DNA of 64,000 nucleotides, taken from assembly GCA_036365145.1 (NCBI GenBank), contig JAEOAD010000024.1, forward strand, positions 15,452,501 to 15,516,500, written 5' to 3'. The DNA is from Orientallactaga sibirica (lineage: Eukaryota; Chordata; Mammalia; Rodentia; Dipodidae). Positions 45,455 to 56,955 of this stretch are shown piece after piece. The notes under the pieces were generated by a model. That model made no database searches. It saw nothing but the letters and a program-made list of their open reading frames with translations, and was not told the origin of the DNA. The first letter of the stretch is position 1; each line of letters starts with the position of its first letter. Position numbers and translations under genes: made by a program.

Positions 45455-45790
45455 TCTGTGTGCTGTTTGTGATATGAGTGTGAGAAGTGTGTGTGCTGTG
45501 TGCACTTGTATATGCTGATGCAGCACCCGGTGTATATGTGTGGAGGCCACAGGAAAACATTCAATCTTCTCCTCCGTCATTCACCAGCTTTTGTTCCTTG
45601 AGGCCAAGTCTCTTACTGATTCAAGGGCTTGCTGTTTTTCCCAACCCTAGCAATTCTTTGATTTCTGCTCCCCATAGGACTGGTGTTACAGAAGTTCACC
45701 ACCATGGCCAGCTATTTTATGTTCTTGCAAGAAGATTTGGACTTGGGCATTCTGTGAGCCCAGTTGGTGGTGCTCTTCAGGAGGGTTTCA
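45455..45790 (-). repeat. Old B4-type composite SINE
   Basis: TG-rich block, GTGGAGGCCACAGGAAAACA, reversed B1-like part, and CTGTGAGCCCAGTTGGTGGT near the head. Diverged; a 111-codon plus frame across it is noise. Confidence 0.5.
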
Positions 45791-45839
45791 CGACCAGTAG
45801 TAGATGGATGGAGCCTTGCTAGAGAACGTATGTTACTGG

Positions 45840-46078
45840 GGCTGGCCTTGAGGTGCTGCAACACAGCCTCCCTTTACCACTCTCCACTCCATATTGCCTC
45901 CCTGCTGATGTAACAATGTGATACAGGCTTTCTCCTCTGGCCTGGCATGCTTCCTTGGCCATACTGGACAATTTCCTTCAAAAATGTAAGCAGAAAGTAA
46001 ATTCTTTCCTTCATTAAGCTATTTTTTGTTGGCTATTTATTCCCACCAACAAGAAAGTAAGTGATACAGTAATTGTCT
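45840..46078 (+). repeat. Partial MaLR-like LTR (older subfamily)
   Basis: Right-hand LTR features: CTTCCTTGGCCATACTGGAC, TGTAAGCAGAAAGTAAATTC, TTTCCTTCATTAAGCT and AAGAAAGTAAGTGATACAG end, the order of rodent MaLR LTR 3' ends. Family level is uncertain. Confidence 0.5.
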
Positions 46079-46084
46079 CTGTAG

Positions 46085-46175
46085 TAGAATGTAGCCTTTA
46101 GGATATATGCCCAGAAGCAGTATAGCTGAATCATATGATCTTTTGCTGAAAACTAGGTATCTGGAAAAATTACTT
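46085..46175 (-). repeat. Small L1 ORF2 fragment
   Basis: TTTAGGATATATGCCCAGAA matches the reversed ORF2 end at 8160-8180. Very short. Confidence 0.5.
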
Positions 46176-46709
46176 TCTGTGGGCTTTATTTTTTTTTTTG
46201 CATACAAGTTTACTTATAAAATCTAATATTAATTTATCCAATATTATCTTTTCTACTTCTGAGGGATGATGTCCACTCAACCCTGGGGGAACTCTGGTAC
46301 TCAGCTGCACTTTGCCTAATGGAAGTGGCTACAAAAATTGATCCTGGGAGGGATCAGCTTGGGATAGACAATAGAGTACTCACTGACTACAGAAAATTCA
46401 CACACTGAAGAACTGTAAATATGGATCTACTTTGAATATCACCAGCTAGCAAAAAGTTTAAAAGGTGTAAATGATGAAATTCTCCTCTCCTGGAGATTCC
46501 TTTTGTTTGTCTAAGTTCTAAACAATGGCTATTATTATTATTGAGTTTTAATAACATAAGAATGAATTGCAGTTTGTATATTTTAAACTACTTTACATTA
46601 ACTAAACATCGTACTTTTCTAGGAAGGAAATTCTGGGAACTCCTAATTATGCAATCAGTTTCTAACATAGAGCTTAGCTACATGTGTTTGTTTCAAGAAT
46701 AAGTTGGTT
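46176..46709. other. Unassigned stretch
   Basis: AT-rich; nothing recognised. Confidence 0.5.
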
Positions 46710-46905
46710 GGGCTGGAGAGATGACTTAGCAGTTTAATGCATTTGCCTGCAAAGCTAAAGGATCCTGGTTCGACTCTCCAGGACCCATGTAAGCCAGATG
46801 CACAAGGGGGCGCACGCATCTGGAGTTCATTTGCAGTGGCTGGAGGCCCTGGCATGCCCATTTCCCTCTCTCTCTCCCTCTTTCTCTCTCAAATAAATAA
46901 ATTAA
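46710..46905 (+). repeat. tRNA-derived SINE (DIP type)
   Basis: Head GGGCTGGAGAGATGACTTAG, B box GGTTCGACTCTCC, tail CAAATAAATAAATTAA. Well preserved. Confidence 0.9.
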
Positions 46906-47029
46906 TTCAACATACATTTTTTAAAAGAATAAATTAGTAAGGCTTCACAGTTATTCAAGTTCCTTGAGGAATAGTTTTCCTTCCGTGGAGCAACTAGGTA
47001 TTCATCCATTCAAATATTACATGTAAGTA

Positions 47030-47317
47030 TTGGAGAGATGGCTCAGCGGATAAAGCACCTGTGGTGCACACATGAGCACCTGGGTTTAGATTCCCATATA
47101 CCCAGGTGAAGCCAGATTGTGTTTCCAATGAACACACCTTCAGTGGGAAGGCAGGCAGAGGCAGATGAACCTGCCTGACGCTCACAGGTCAGCCAACCTA
47201 ATGAACATGAGAGATCTGCCTCAAAGGTGGCAGGTGAGCACTGACCATTGAAACTTGTCCTCTGACCTCCACATGCAATCCATGGCCGTCATGTGCCTCC
47301 CCTCAACGCGCGCGCGA

Positions 47318-47363
<46 letters not shown>

Positions 47364-47365
47364 GA
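47030..47365 (+). repeat. B4-type composite SINE with (CA)n
   Basis: Head TTGGAGAGATGGCTCAGCGG, B1-like part (GGGAAGGCAGGCAGAGGCAG), GTCCTCTGACCTCCACATGC, then CGCGCGCGAGCG and (CA)n 47321-47362. Confidence 0.8.
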
Positions 47366-47554
47366 TACAAATGGAACAAGAAAACACAGCACAGTGATTC
47401 TAAAGTGCAAGTCAAATGCGATGTATTTTCTGGGCAAAGTTTTTGACTGCATGAGATCTGATCCTGTAGAAAAAGGTTTGGGTGGCATTGTAAGTTCTAT
47501 AAGTGAAAAAAAAATGTAATACATTTCTGTAATACTGGTCTGTGCATTTAAGAC

Positions 47555-47704
47555 TTTTTTTTTTTTTCGAGGTAGGGTCTTGCTCTAGCTCAGGTTGACC
47601 TGGAATTAACTATGTAGTCTCAGGGTGGCCTTGAACTCATGGCAATCCTCCTACCTCTGCCTCCCAAGTGCTGGGATTAAAGGCATGTGCCACCACGCCT
47701 GGCT
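47555..47704 (-). repeat. B1-type SINE
   Basis: Oligo-T, TCGAGGTAGGGTCTTGCTC through CACCACGCCTGGCT. Target duplication AAGACTTTT at 47550-47558 and 47707-47715. Confidence 0.93.
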
Positions 47705-47774
47705 CAAGACTTTTCTTATTTATGTATTTGTTGCTTTATTAGAAAAGACTTTTGGAACTTAAAGATTCAATATT

Positions 47775-47850
47775 GTTTTTTGAGAATGGTACTCATTGTA
47801 ATGTTGACCTTGAACTTGCAGTCTTCCTGCCTCAGCTTCCTGAATATTGT
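47775..47850 (-). repeat. Old partial B1-type SINE
   Basis: TTTTTTGAGAATGG, TGACCTTGAACTTGCAG, CTTCCTGCCTCAGCTTCCTG. Confidence 0.5.
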
Positions 47851-47983
47851 TATTCGTAGATAAATAATTGTGGAAATGTACTTTACAAATTTGTAGAAGT
47901 TTAAGCATGACAGTAAACACCTGAATGTTTTCATTTATTATTGTAACAGGCTATTATTAGGTTAAAAGCTGGATGTGGATTTA

Positions 47984-48153
47984 AAGCTGGATGTGGTGGT
48001 GCACGCCTTTAATCCCAGCACTCGGGAGGCAGAGGTAGGAGGATTGCCGTGAGTTTGGGGCCACCCTGAGACTACATCATGAATTCCAGGTCAGCCTGGG
48101 CCAGAGTGAAACCCTACCTCAAAAACAAACAAACAAACAACAACAACAAAAAA
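47984..48153 (+). repeat. B1-type SINE
   Basis: GCTGGATGTGGTGGTGCACG through AGTGAAACCCTACCTCAAAA with CAAA/CAA tail. Confidence 0.92.
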
Positions 48154-48194
48154 ATACTATATACTTTATATTTTATTTTCATTCATAAATTTTA

Positions 48195-48670
48195 CTCCAT
48201 TTCTTTTGTTCTTTTTAGGCATTGCCAGTTATTTGCTTTTTTCCTTTATTATTATGAATATACTTTTATAGATGCATCATATGTTGGTACCATCATTTCC
48301 CTCCTCTCTCTCCCCATTACATTGAGGGCCCTCCTTAGTGGGGTTGTTGGTATTCTCTATGGACTTGTGGGTTATAAGTTTTGAAGGCAGCAGTCAGTCA
48401 TTGGGGACGGGAGCAATGCTTCTGGGTATGCTGTCCCAACCTTTGGCTCTTACAATCTTCCTGTTTCCCCTCTTCCACAAAATTCCCTATAATGTGTTGG
48501 GTGAGTTTTATGTCTACTTCAGTGGTGAGCTCTTATAAGCCTCTGGATCTCTGCTTTGTAGGTCTTGAGTGTCCTCAGCCTCTGTCCCCTTCACCCTGGC
48601 GCTGATTGTCAGGCTCACCATGGAAGCAGCGCTCTTGCCCCTCTCACCAGTTCCTCTGTGTTTTGTTTTT
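48195..48670 (-). mobile_element. L1 3' UTR fragment
   Basis: Reversed 3' UTR, the same type as 53760-54180: GTTGGTACCATCATTTCCCT, CCTCTTCCACAAAATTCCCT, GCCTCTGGATCTCTGC and AGTTCCTCTGTGTTTTG. The 66-101-codon plus frames here are antisense. Confidence 0.8.
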
Positions 48671-49705
48671 AATTATGTTTTAGAGGCTCAATTTTGTACT
48701 GAAGTTTAATAAAGGAAAGTTTTAAGACATTTGATTGGTTTGTGGAGATTATTTAATTTGTTTTACTTCTGGTTACTATTAGTACATATAATATAAGCAT
48801 ATAAATATCAACATAGATCTATACTTATATAAATAAATAAATAAATATGTATATATAAAAGTATATATAATGCCCAATATTTTTTCTAACTTGGTTAATA
48901 AGAATTCTAGGTTTTAAATGTGAGATTTGAATGTCTTTTCTTTGATGAAGTATGCATAAACTTTGAGAACTAGAGTTCACAGTTTTAGCCCTTAATTTTA
49001 TAAATAAAAAAATAAAATCTCAAAGTAGTTAAAAAATTGAGATAAGAGTACAGATGTCCTCATTCCTAACTCTCTTATTTTCTAATTGAGACTTGGTGTT
49101 TTTTCTTTGACAGTACTCTTAACCCCTCATTCTAAATTTCTACCTCCCAGTTATTGTAATATATATGTATGTATATGTATGTATGTATGTATATATGTAT
49201 TTATGTACGTATATAATGTGTAGAAACCTATAAAAACTCCTCTAGAGCCTGGAAAGCTTATTGTTATTCTAACAAATACTCCAGACAATAGAGGTTGTGA
49301 AATGTGCCTTCCTGTGCAGAGCGCAGCCTTTTCTTTCTTTTAGAATGTTATTGACGTACTTTTGCTCCAGTGAACTAATGTTCTTATCTCAGATACCTTC
49401 TTTGGCAGGAACAAAAATTAATATGTTAATACGAACAGAGACTCAGAAGAGCTTAATATAGGGAAGAATGGAATGTCTTAAAAATTACCAAAAGTCAAAT
49501 GTCACTGGCTCCTTTTTTAATCATAAAGAGTGCATTCAGGACCTACATAATAACCAGAATACACGGGCAATTGTTTATGAACAGAGCCTCTCCCTTTCCT
49601 TCACTTAAGGGATTTAAACCTTGCTAATTGAGTTCACTAATGAGTTTCTGCTGTGTTTATTCCTTTCTTCCTTCTGATAAGGATTTATGGGCATAATATT
49701 TTGTA
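48671..49705. other. Unassigned stretch with TA/TATG repeats
   Basis: TATG/TA-rich at 49159-49216 and AT-rich at 48780-48870. Nothing else recognised. Confidence 0.5.
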
Positions 49706-49860
49706 TGATGGGTGTGCTTACTCAGGCCTGGAATGCCCATACTCAGAAGGTGGGTAGCACTAGGATCTTCTGCAAGTTCAAAGCCAGACTGGTCAACATG
49801 GTAAACTCCAGATGATCTAAGACTACTTCAAGAAGCCTTGACTTATAAAAAAGAAAAGAA
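49706..49860 (+). repeat. Old B1- or B4-like SINE
   Basis: ATGGGTGTGCTTACTCAGGC, GCAAGTTCAAAGCCAGACTG and AAAAGAAAAG tail. Heavily diverged. Confidence 0.5.
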
Positions 49861-50340
49861 AATGAATGGTTAGAACAATGCATATGGTATAAGTTCAGCC
49901 TGAAGGGGAAACAGACAATTATAATAAACAATGAAAACATTAGTGCAGCAGAGTAATAATGCTAGCATGCAAGACAAATAAATTTTAATAAATAATTTAA
50001 TACAAATCTATGAAAAGTATTGATTGAGAAATTTGAATGAAGACACATTTTAGAAATCATTTTTAGTAAAGTTGGACATTCTCATGCCTTAGGCATGCTA
50101 TCATTTTGTGTTTTCCCTTCCTATTTAAAACAAAGAGATAAAACTTTATCACTGGAGTTAAGTGTCACACAGTGTTTGTCTAAACTAAGCATATTTTCAG
50201 ATGGATTCTATTTGAACTCATTTAAAATTTCTTCTATGAACATTGCTCTGTTCTGTGAGTCATTCACTTGGAGAATAATCGATAAGGAATTGGATTTTAT
50301 AGAGCATATAAAACATCTCCTATTAAAAAAATATCAAAAG
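49861..50340. other. Unassigned stretch
   Basis: AT-rich; a 93-codon plus frame (50095-50376) has no recognisable domain. Confidence 0.45.
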
Positions 50341-50530
50341 CGGTGGGGAGATGGTTCAGGAGTTAGAGGCACTTGATAACAAAGCCTGCCAGCTGGAAAT
50401 CAATTCCCTAGCACCCACGTAAAGCCAGACACACAAAGTGGAAAGTGTTGAATGTGTCTGGAGCTCATTTGCACTGACAAGAGGCCCTAGCATACCCATC
50501 CCTTCTATCATCTATCTCTATCTATCTATC

Positions 50531-50606
<76 letters not shown>

Positions 50607-50645
50607 CTATCATCTATTTATTATCTTTCAAATAAATAAAAATAT
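50341..50645 (+). repeat. DIP-type SINE with (TCTA)n expansion
   Basis: Head GGTGGGGAGATGGTTCAGGA; the CT-rich block has become a (TCTA)n/(ATC) array at 50507-50605; tail CAAATAAATAAAAATA. Confidence 0.85.
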
Positions 50646-50721
50646 TTAAACATATCAAGATGGAAAATTGTAATGGAATTTGGAAATAAAATTGTAATAG
50701 CCACTATTAAAATTCAACATG

Positions 50722-51036
50722 TATTTTGACTGTCAATGTTATACAGTCAGACAGAAATCACCTGACAAAAACAAATTTTACAGACCTCTCCATTAACAGG
50801 GGAAAATGATGGCATGAGCAGAGGATGGACATTACCCCCTGGCCAACATAAGGTGGACAACAGCAACAGGAGAGTGTGACAAATACTGGCAAGGGGAAAC
50901 TGGCTATAACATCCATAAGCTTGCCTGCAAGAATACACTGCCTCCAGGAGGTGTTAATTCCCAAATCTCTATCAGCTGGGAACCTAGCATTCAGAACACC
51001 TAAGTTTATAGGGGACACCTGAATCAAACCACCACA
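50722..51036 (-). repeat. 3' LTR of the 50.7-kb MaLR
   Basis: Contains GATGGCATGAGCAGAGGATG and CACTGCCTCCAGGAGGTGTT; its 50722 end has decayed from TG to TA. Confidence 0.78.
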
Positions 51037-52162
51037 TTCAGTCCCTGGCCCCCATAAACTGATAACCATCCATGATGTAAAATGCAATGAGTTTATCCAA
51101 CTTTTAAAAGTCCCCATAGTTTTTAATCAATCCCAGTGATGTTCAAAAATCCCCATATTCCAAGGTCTTTTAACTGAGACATAATACTAACCCCCCCCCC
51201 AACCTATAATGGCATAGAATAAGCACACAGCAAAAGATGGCATAGGGCATAGCAAAGAAATAATCAACCAATACAAGATATAAACGGAAAACATCAAACT
51301 CTGTAGCTCCAAGTCCAACAACTCTAGCCAATAACAAATCTCCAATCTGATAATTCTAACGAGCAACAAGTCTCTGGAGTTCCAATTCCCCCCAACCAGT
51401 TAGGCTACTATCTAGTCCTAGAAAACTTCATAAAACAACTGGATCTCCACTGCAAGCCATGGTTTAGCCTCATGGCTCCATCGAGTGTCCATAAGGGATC
51501 CAGCAAACCTGCTTCACACTAGCCATGGCCATTTCCAAAACACAAGACTATGTTGCAAATGCAATGACCCTCTCTTTCCTGCATTTCTTATACTGCAAAA
51601 TACCAGGTAGGGTGCCAATTTGCTAATCCGGGGGGAGGGGGGGAATAAAGCAGACTTTGAAGAACAGGACACTCCTTGAGCACTCAGGCCCTTTCAAAAG
51701 AATCTACATTCTTCCTGTTGCCCCAGTGCAGGTCAGCAGGCCCAATCTCAAGGGTGGTAATCTCTCTTATAATTGCAGCTGAACAGGCAGAATTTTCAAC
51801 CCAAAGATTTCACTTCTGTGCCATATCCCTCTGCACACAACAGTCAGTTTCTACACAATGCAACCCTGCACAAGTTCTCAGGACATAACAGCAAGTCTCT
51901 CACACAAGCTGCTTCTAGCCCAGTGTAGACCAAGCTCCTTTTCACCATCATAAGCCAAATCTCACAGTCCATAGTTCTTACTGCAGTCAGGTCTTGCAGC
52001 TCTGACCAGAATAGTCCATCAAGCTATACTTACAGCACTGTAAGGTGTCTCTTAAGCAAAGGTTTCAAATCCTTCCATATTCCTCTTAAAAGTCAGCTCA
52101 AAAAGGCCAAAGACACACAGTCAGGTGTCTAGCAGTAACACTACTCTTGGTACCAACATTAC

Positions 52163-52508
52163 TGTTGCAGTCAGGTTCGCATTGCTGGCAGAAATCACCC
52201 GATCAAAAACAGCTTTTGAAAAAAAAAGGAGGGGTGGCTTACACACTCAAGGGGAAGCTCCATTCTGGCAGGGAAAAATGATGGCATGAGCAGAGGGTGG
52301 ACATCACCCCCTGGTCAACATAAGGTGGACAATAGCAATGGGAGAGAGTGCCAAACACTGACAAGGGAAAACTGGCTATAATACCCATAAGCCTTCCCCC
52401 CAAAATACACTGCCTCCAGGAGGTGTTAATTCATAAATTTCCATCAGCTCAGAACCTAGCATTCAGAACACCTAAGTTTATGGCGGACACCTGAATCAAA
52501 CCATCACA
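52163..52508 (-). repeat. 5' LTR of the 50.7-kb MaLR
   Basis: TGTTGCAGTCAGGTTCGCAT...AAACCATCACA; contains GATGGCATGAGCAGAGGGTG. Confidence 0.85.
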
Positions 52509-52747
52509 ACATGGATCTGGAAATATGAAAATGTAAATGCATTAGAGATAGGTAAATTAGAAAGTATTTTCATTGAGTAATTTTATTAAAAGAAACAATG
52601 TTGACTGAAGCATTAAACTCACTGTGTTCCTAGTGAATAAAATATATTTCTAGTATGATACAAAAAAAGAAAAAGCAAACACCAGGATTACCTTTTACAG
52701 TAACATTGAGGAACAGCGGGAATTATTGTGTAAAAATAAATGAATAA

Positions 52748-52903
52748 GCTGGGTGCAGTGGCACATGCCTTTAATACCAGAACTTGGGAGGCAGAGGTAG
52801 GAGAATCGCCTTGAGTTTGAGGCCACCCTGAGAATAGCTCAGCCTGGGCTATAGTGAGACCCCACCTAGAAAAACAAAACAAAACAACAACAACAACAAA
52901 AAA
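52748..52903 (+). repeat. B1-type SINE
   Basis: GCTGGGTGCAGTGGCACATG through GTGAGACCCCACCTAGAAAA; internal small deletion. Confidence 0.88.
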
Positions 52904-53744
52904 TTAAATAAGAAAGCATTATTTTATGATGATAAAGAGGTATTTCTTTCCTATGGGTGAATTACAGTATAAATATCTGAGGACATATAATGTTAATGTG
53001 GTGAAAAAGAACTATAAATAAGTAAAAGAGAATAAAAATTAACAGAGATGACAAATGTGACAATAAAGGTAAGAGGAAGAGGGTTGGGTAATGTTAATGA
53101 AAGACGATAGGTATGAGCATTTTGAAGCCATCAACTGTTTCCACTGTGAGGTATGCATGCAAAAAAAAATAATATCACCTCTGAAAAACCAGAGAGTAAC
53201 TTACTCCCTGTGGACAAGCAGCCCTTTGAAAATAAAATCATGATTTTCTTAAAGATACATATGACCTTACTACAGATTACCAGAAATGAGAATGATTTTT
53301 CCCTAAGAGGAAGTAAATATAGTGAAACAAGTGGAATAATATTACTATACCTTCAAGAATTTGGAATACAGACCTCAGCTTGGTCCTAAAGAACAATGGC
53401 ATAGTAGAAGACATGTGAGATTAAATTTACCAACAAACTCAAGTGCTGTTATTTTGATGCTGTATGTAGACAAATAAAACAAATCTAAAGACCTCTTTAG
53501 GAAGGCTACTTCTCTTAATACTTGAATATTTTTGCCATCTCTTATGGCATCTTGGTTATAGTGGGATCAGAGAGAAAGCTGTGTAACTCCCATACTCTGG
53601 AGAGTCTGGTCATGTGTAATTTTTAATCTATCCACTTATAATACGTGCAAACACACGCATTCTATGGTATCATTTTCTCTTCCTACAAAACTGTAGAATT
53701 TTATCACTTTGGTGGACATAAAACAAAGACTGCCACTACAACAC
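52904..53744. other. Unassigned stretch
   Basis: AT-rich unique DNA. A 78-codon plus frame (53153-53389) shows no domain. Confidence 0.5.
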
Positions 53745-54400
53745 ATTTTTTTTAATTTTATTTTTATCATATTTGATATGTAAACAACACTTGTTGGTAC
53801 CATTCTTTCCCCCTCCCTGGCCCTTTTCTGGAGAGGCTTTCCTCTTTGGGGATGCAGGTCAACCCCATGGGGATTGTGGATCATGCATTTTGGGGGCAGC
53901 AGAGAGTTATAGGGGAGAGGCAATGTCTCTGTGCAATATATCTAAACTTGTGGCTCTAACAATCTTTCCGCCCCCTCTTCTGCAAAATTCCCTGAGCCAT
54001 GTTGGGTGTATTTAAGTCTACTTCAGGGATGGACACTTAGGAGCCTCTGGATCTCTGGTTTGGTAGGTAATGAATGTTCTCAGTGTCTATCTCCTTCACC
54101 CTTGTGCTGATATCAGATTCACTAAGAAAGCAGTACTCTTGCTTATGTCCCCAATTCCTCTGTAGTTTCAGTTGGGGCCAGGATGGAGTGCACTGGATCA
54201 TTTATCTCCCCAGGTCAGCTCCAGTCTGAAAAATAGAAGCCGATTATCCAACAAAGAGTGGAGTCAGAACTGGTAAAATGGTATAACCATTATTAATTTA
54301 GAGAGAATTTAAAGGGTGTAGACCCTCTTATAGTCCAAGATCAGTGGGAGCTTGACAATGGAAAGCAGAATCATTATCTATAAAGCAGTGCCAAATCCAT
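53745..54400 (-). mobile_element. L1 3' UTR, 5'-truncated copy
   Basis: Reversed oligo-A end (TTTTTTTAATTTTATTTTTA), CCCTCTTCTGCAAAATTCCC, AGCCTCTGGATCTCTGGTTT, then a left part matching the reverse of 20385-20540 (AAGCTCCCACTG region). Confidence 0.82.
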
Positions 54401-54534
54401 GTTAATATTGCTTGACAACAATGGAATCACTGTATTCATTCCATGTCTAGATATTTTCTTATAGCTTCCAATCCATTCAAGTAATTTTTCAAAGAGAACT
54501 TACAAAAATGTCTAATGAGAGGACAGTCTGTCTG

Positions 54535-55494
54535 TGTCAGGTGTAGTCACTGGCTTCTTACAAATCAGATAAGTGTAGTTTCCCACCAGAACTAGATCCT
54601 AGCCCCTATTGCTAAAGACTTCACATGCTTGAGCTGCAGGTCACTGAGAAATCAAACTGGAGCTGAGCTGGAAGCCTATTCCCTGTTGACCAACCTTCAG
54701 AAAGCTGGAAAGAGCTATGCTGCATGCCTTTGGGGAGAGAGGTCATCAATGATTTTAAACAGCAGTGTTCCCTGAAATCTTTAAGATTGGTTATCTATAT
54801 GCCAACTGGTGCAATACTGGCATGTCATATGGGGGAAAACAGCTGCTCTCTAAATGGACTGCAGGCCCACTCCATGGGAGGAAATACATGCCTGGTACTG
54901 AAATCCTTATCAAAAACCTATGGCTGTAAAGGTCATGGACCACAGGGGAGAAATATCTGCTGTTGTCTGGCTAAATGTATAAATTATGCCCTCCCAACTA
55001 CCCTCTAAGCACTTTTTTTAAAAATGTTTATGCCCATATGTTAATGTTCCTCTCACTTTTGGTTAAAGAAGCTTCCCTTTTCAGATGGCAGTGACCGCCA
55101 AGGTGACTCAGAAGTCACCATAGTGGTGAGAAGAAGGGACAGAGGAGTACTCAGCACTGAGACATCTCTCTCACACCCTCTAAGACTCAGGGCCCACTGC
55201 AGAAAAGGTGGCAGAAAGAATATGAAAGCCAAAGGAAGTGTAGGTCTGCTCAAAATGCAGTCTTCCTCACTCAAAATGGCCTTGATATTCACAGTGCCTA
55301 ATACTACCTGCACAAGACCTTCATGATAGGAGGAAATGATGATGACATCAACACAGAAGAGAGACTCATTGGAAAACAGTGATTCAATGGAGTATGGACT
55401 TGAGAGGGGGAGAGTGGTGGTGGGAGATGGAATTACCATGATTTTTCATCTATGCTTATGACAGATGCCAATAATAAGTTTTTTTTTTTTTTTT
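54535..55494 (+). mobile_element. L1 3' UTR, second type
   Basis: Plus-strand 3' UTR sharing blocks with 30617-31240 (TCTGCTGTTGTCTGGCTAAA, TCAGCACTGAGACATCTCTC, GATGATGACATCAACACAGA). Its left part resembles the older rodent L1 3' UTR type. Lies 0.13 kb from an oppositely oriented L1 3' end. The 128-codon minus frame is antisense. Confidence 0.75.
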
Positions 55495-56160
55495 AAATAG
55501 CAATCAACTAAATGGCTCCTGCACGTGGAGCTTATTCTTTATTTTGAACACAATATCAAAGTTAAGAGAGGAGCTCTGGAGAATGCACAAGACGATTAGG
55601 GAGCCAGGATCATTCTTTCTCCTCTGGTCAGTTGTGCTCCATCCACAAGATAACTGTGCTTCTGTGGTCTCTGCAGACTTCCCTTTGCTTCCCTGGGGAA
55701 GAAGAAAGGGAGGAGGAAAACCCACAGAACGGTTCCTCTTTTTGTTGGCCAGAAGTTAGTCACATGACCTCATCTACCTGTGCAGACAGCTAGGAAGCCT
55801 AGTTTTAACTACACTGAATAAAACAGGAGTTCTGAGAATCAGGTGGGTGGGGAGAATGGATGCTGGTAGAAAGAAGCAATAACTTTTAGCCCATAGAACA
55901 TCAATGTGCTTATGGCCATCCACAGTGCCATGATCAAGAGAACTCGGAACCAACGTTCACAAGACCACTGTGATGCTAAAATGGGAGATAACTGTGTGAC
56001 TAGTTATAATGAATCAACTCTTGTTTTTTTTTTTCCATTGTTGAGAGACAACTTGTACTTAAAGTGGCTCCTTATACTTTGAATTAATGTGAGAATTATT
56101 CCATTTAATTATTTTAGATATTAAGAGAAAAGCCCTTGTTTTTCAAGATTTTTAGCATGA
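55495..56160. other. Mostly unassigned stretch with a possible ancient L1 piece
   Basis: About 55735-55880 (GGCCAGAAGTTAGTCACATG, GAGAATGGATGCTGG) recalls an old mammalian L1 3' UTR segment. The rest is unassigned. Confidence 0.35.
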
Positions 56161-56332
56161 TAGCCCAGCGTGGGGGCATGCCTTTAATCCCAGCACTCAG
56201 GAGGCAGAGGTAGGAGGATCACCATGAATGCAAAGCCACCCTGAGACTACATAGTGAATTCCATGTCAGCCTGAGCTAGGGTGAGACCCTACCTTGAACC
56301 CACCCACCCCCAAAAAAAAGAAAAGAAAAAAA
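56161..56332 (+). repeat. B1-type SINE with perfect duplication
   Basis: TAGCCCAGCGTGGGGGCATG through GGGTGAGACCCTACCTTGAA; 16-bp duplication AAGATTTTTAGCATGA at 56145-56160 and 56333-56348. Confidence 0.95.
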
Positions 56333-56344
56333 AAGATTTTTAGC

Positions 56345-56397
56345 ATGAGTATGTGTGCATGGCATTCATGAGAACATGTATGAGCATTTATTTTATT

Positions 56398-56437
<40 letters not shown>

Positions 56438-56955
56438 GAGAAAGAGGGAGAGAGAGAGAGAGAGAGGGGGAAGAGAGAGTCAAAAGGAGAGAATGGGTTC
56501 GCCAGTGCCACTAGCCACTGCAAACGAATTCCAGACCCCTGTGCCACTTTGCACATCTGGTTTATTTTGATACTGGGTAATTGAACCTGGGTCCTTAGGC
56601 TTTGCAGGCAAGCACCTTAACCAGTAAGCCATCTCTCCAGCCCTGTATGAGCATTTGTATGTGAGTGTGTGTGCACTTGAGTGTAGAGGCCAAATGTCAA
56701 GTTGGAGTGTCCTGCTCAGTTGCTTTCTGTCTTCAGTTTTCAGATTGGATCTCTCACTGTACATTGAAGTCACCAATTCAGCTAGACTAGCTAGTCTGTA
56801 AGCCCCAGGTATCTGCCCCTCTCTAGCTTCCCATGTTTGCATTACAGCATATGCCGTCACATCCAGCATTTTTACTTGGGAACTGTGGATCCAAACTCAA
56901 GTTCACATGCTTGTGTGGACTTCAGTTTACCTACTGAGTCACCGGGCCAGCCCTA
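56345..56955 (-). repeat. Old B4-type SINE interrupted by a DIP-type SINE
   Basis: TG-rich block and TGAGTGTAGAGGCCAAATGT at the left, reversed head ACTGAGTCACCGGGCCAGCC at the right. The DIP-type SINE sits between two copies of TGTATGAGCATTT (about 56373-56385 and 56643-56655). Confidence 0.75.
56388..56642 (-). repeat. tRNA-derived SINE (DIP type) nested in B4
   Basis: (TTTA)n reversed tail 56389-56436, GA-rich block, reversed head AACCAGTAAGCCATCTCTCC. Confidence 0.92.

Larger units (their letters stand above)
50722..52508 (-). mobile_element. MaLR provirus
   Basis: LTR 50722-51036, internal 51037-52162, LTR 52163-52508. In sense orientation each LTR starts TGTGGTGGTTTGATTC or TGTGATGGTTTGATTC. 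The leader TGGTACCAAGAGTAG (reverse of about 52142-52156) follows the 5' LTR. A likely 5-bp duplication, ACATG, lies at 50717-50721 and 52509-52513. The LTRs differ clearly (many changes and indels), so it is older than the 34.1-kb copy and a different subfamily. The internal frame is broken. Confidence 0.82.

Noticed and set aside
50507..50605. Regular short direct repeats resembling a CRISPR array
   Set aside because: It is a TCTA microsatellite within a SINE in a vertebrate genome; no spacers.
55053..55439. 128-codon minus-strand frame; a similar 99-codon one at 30687
   Set aside because: Both are antisense of the same L1 3' UTR; their mutual similarity is repeat similarity, not gene homology.
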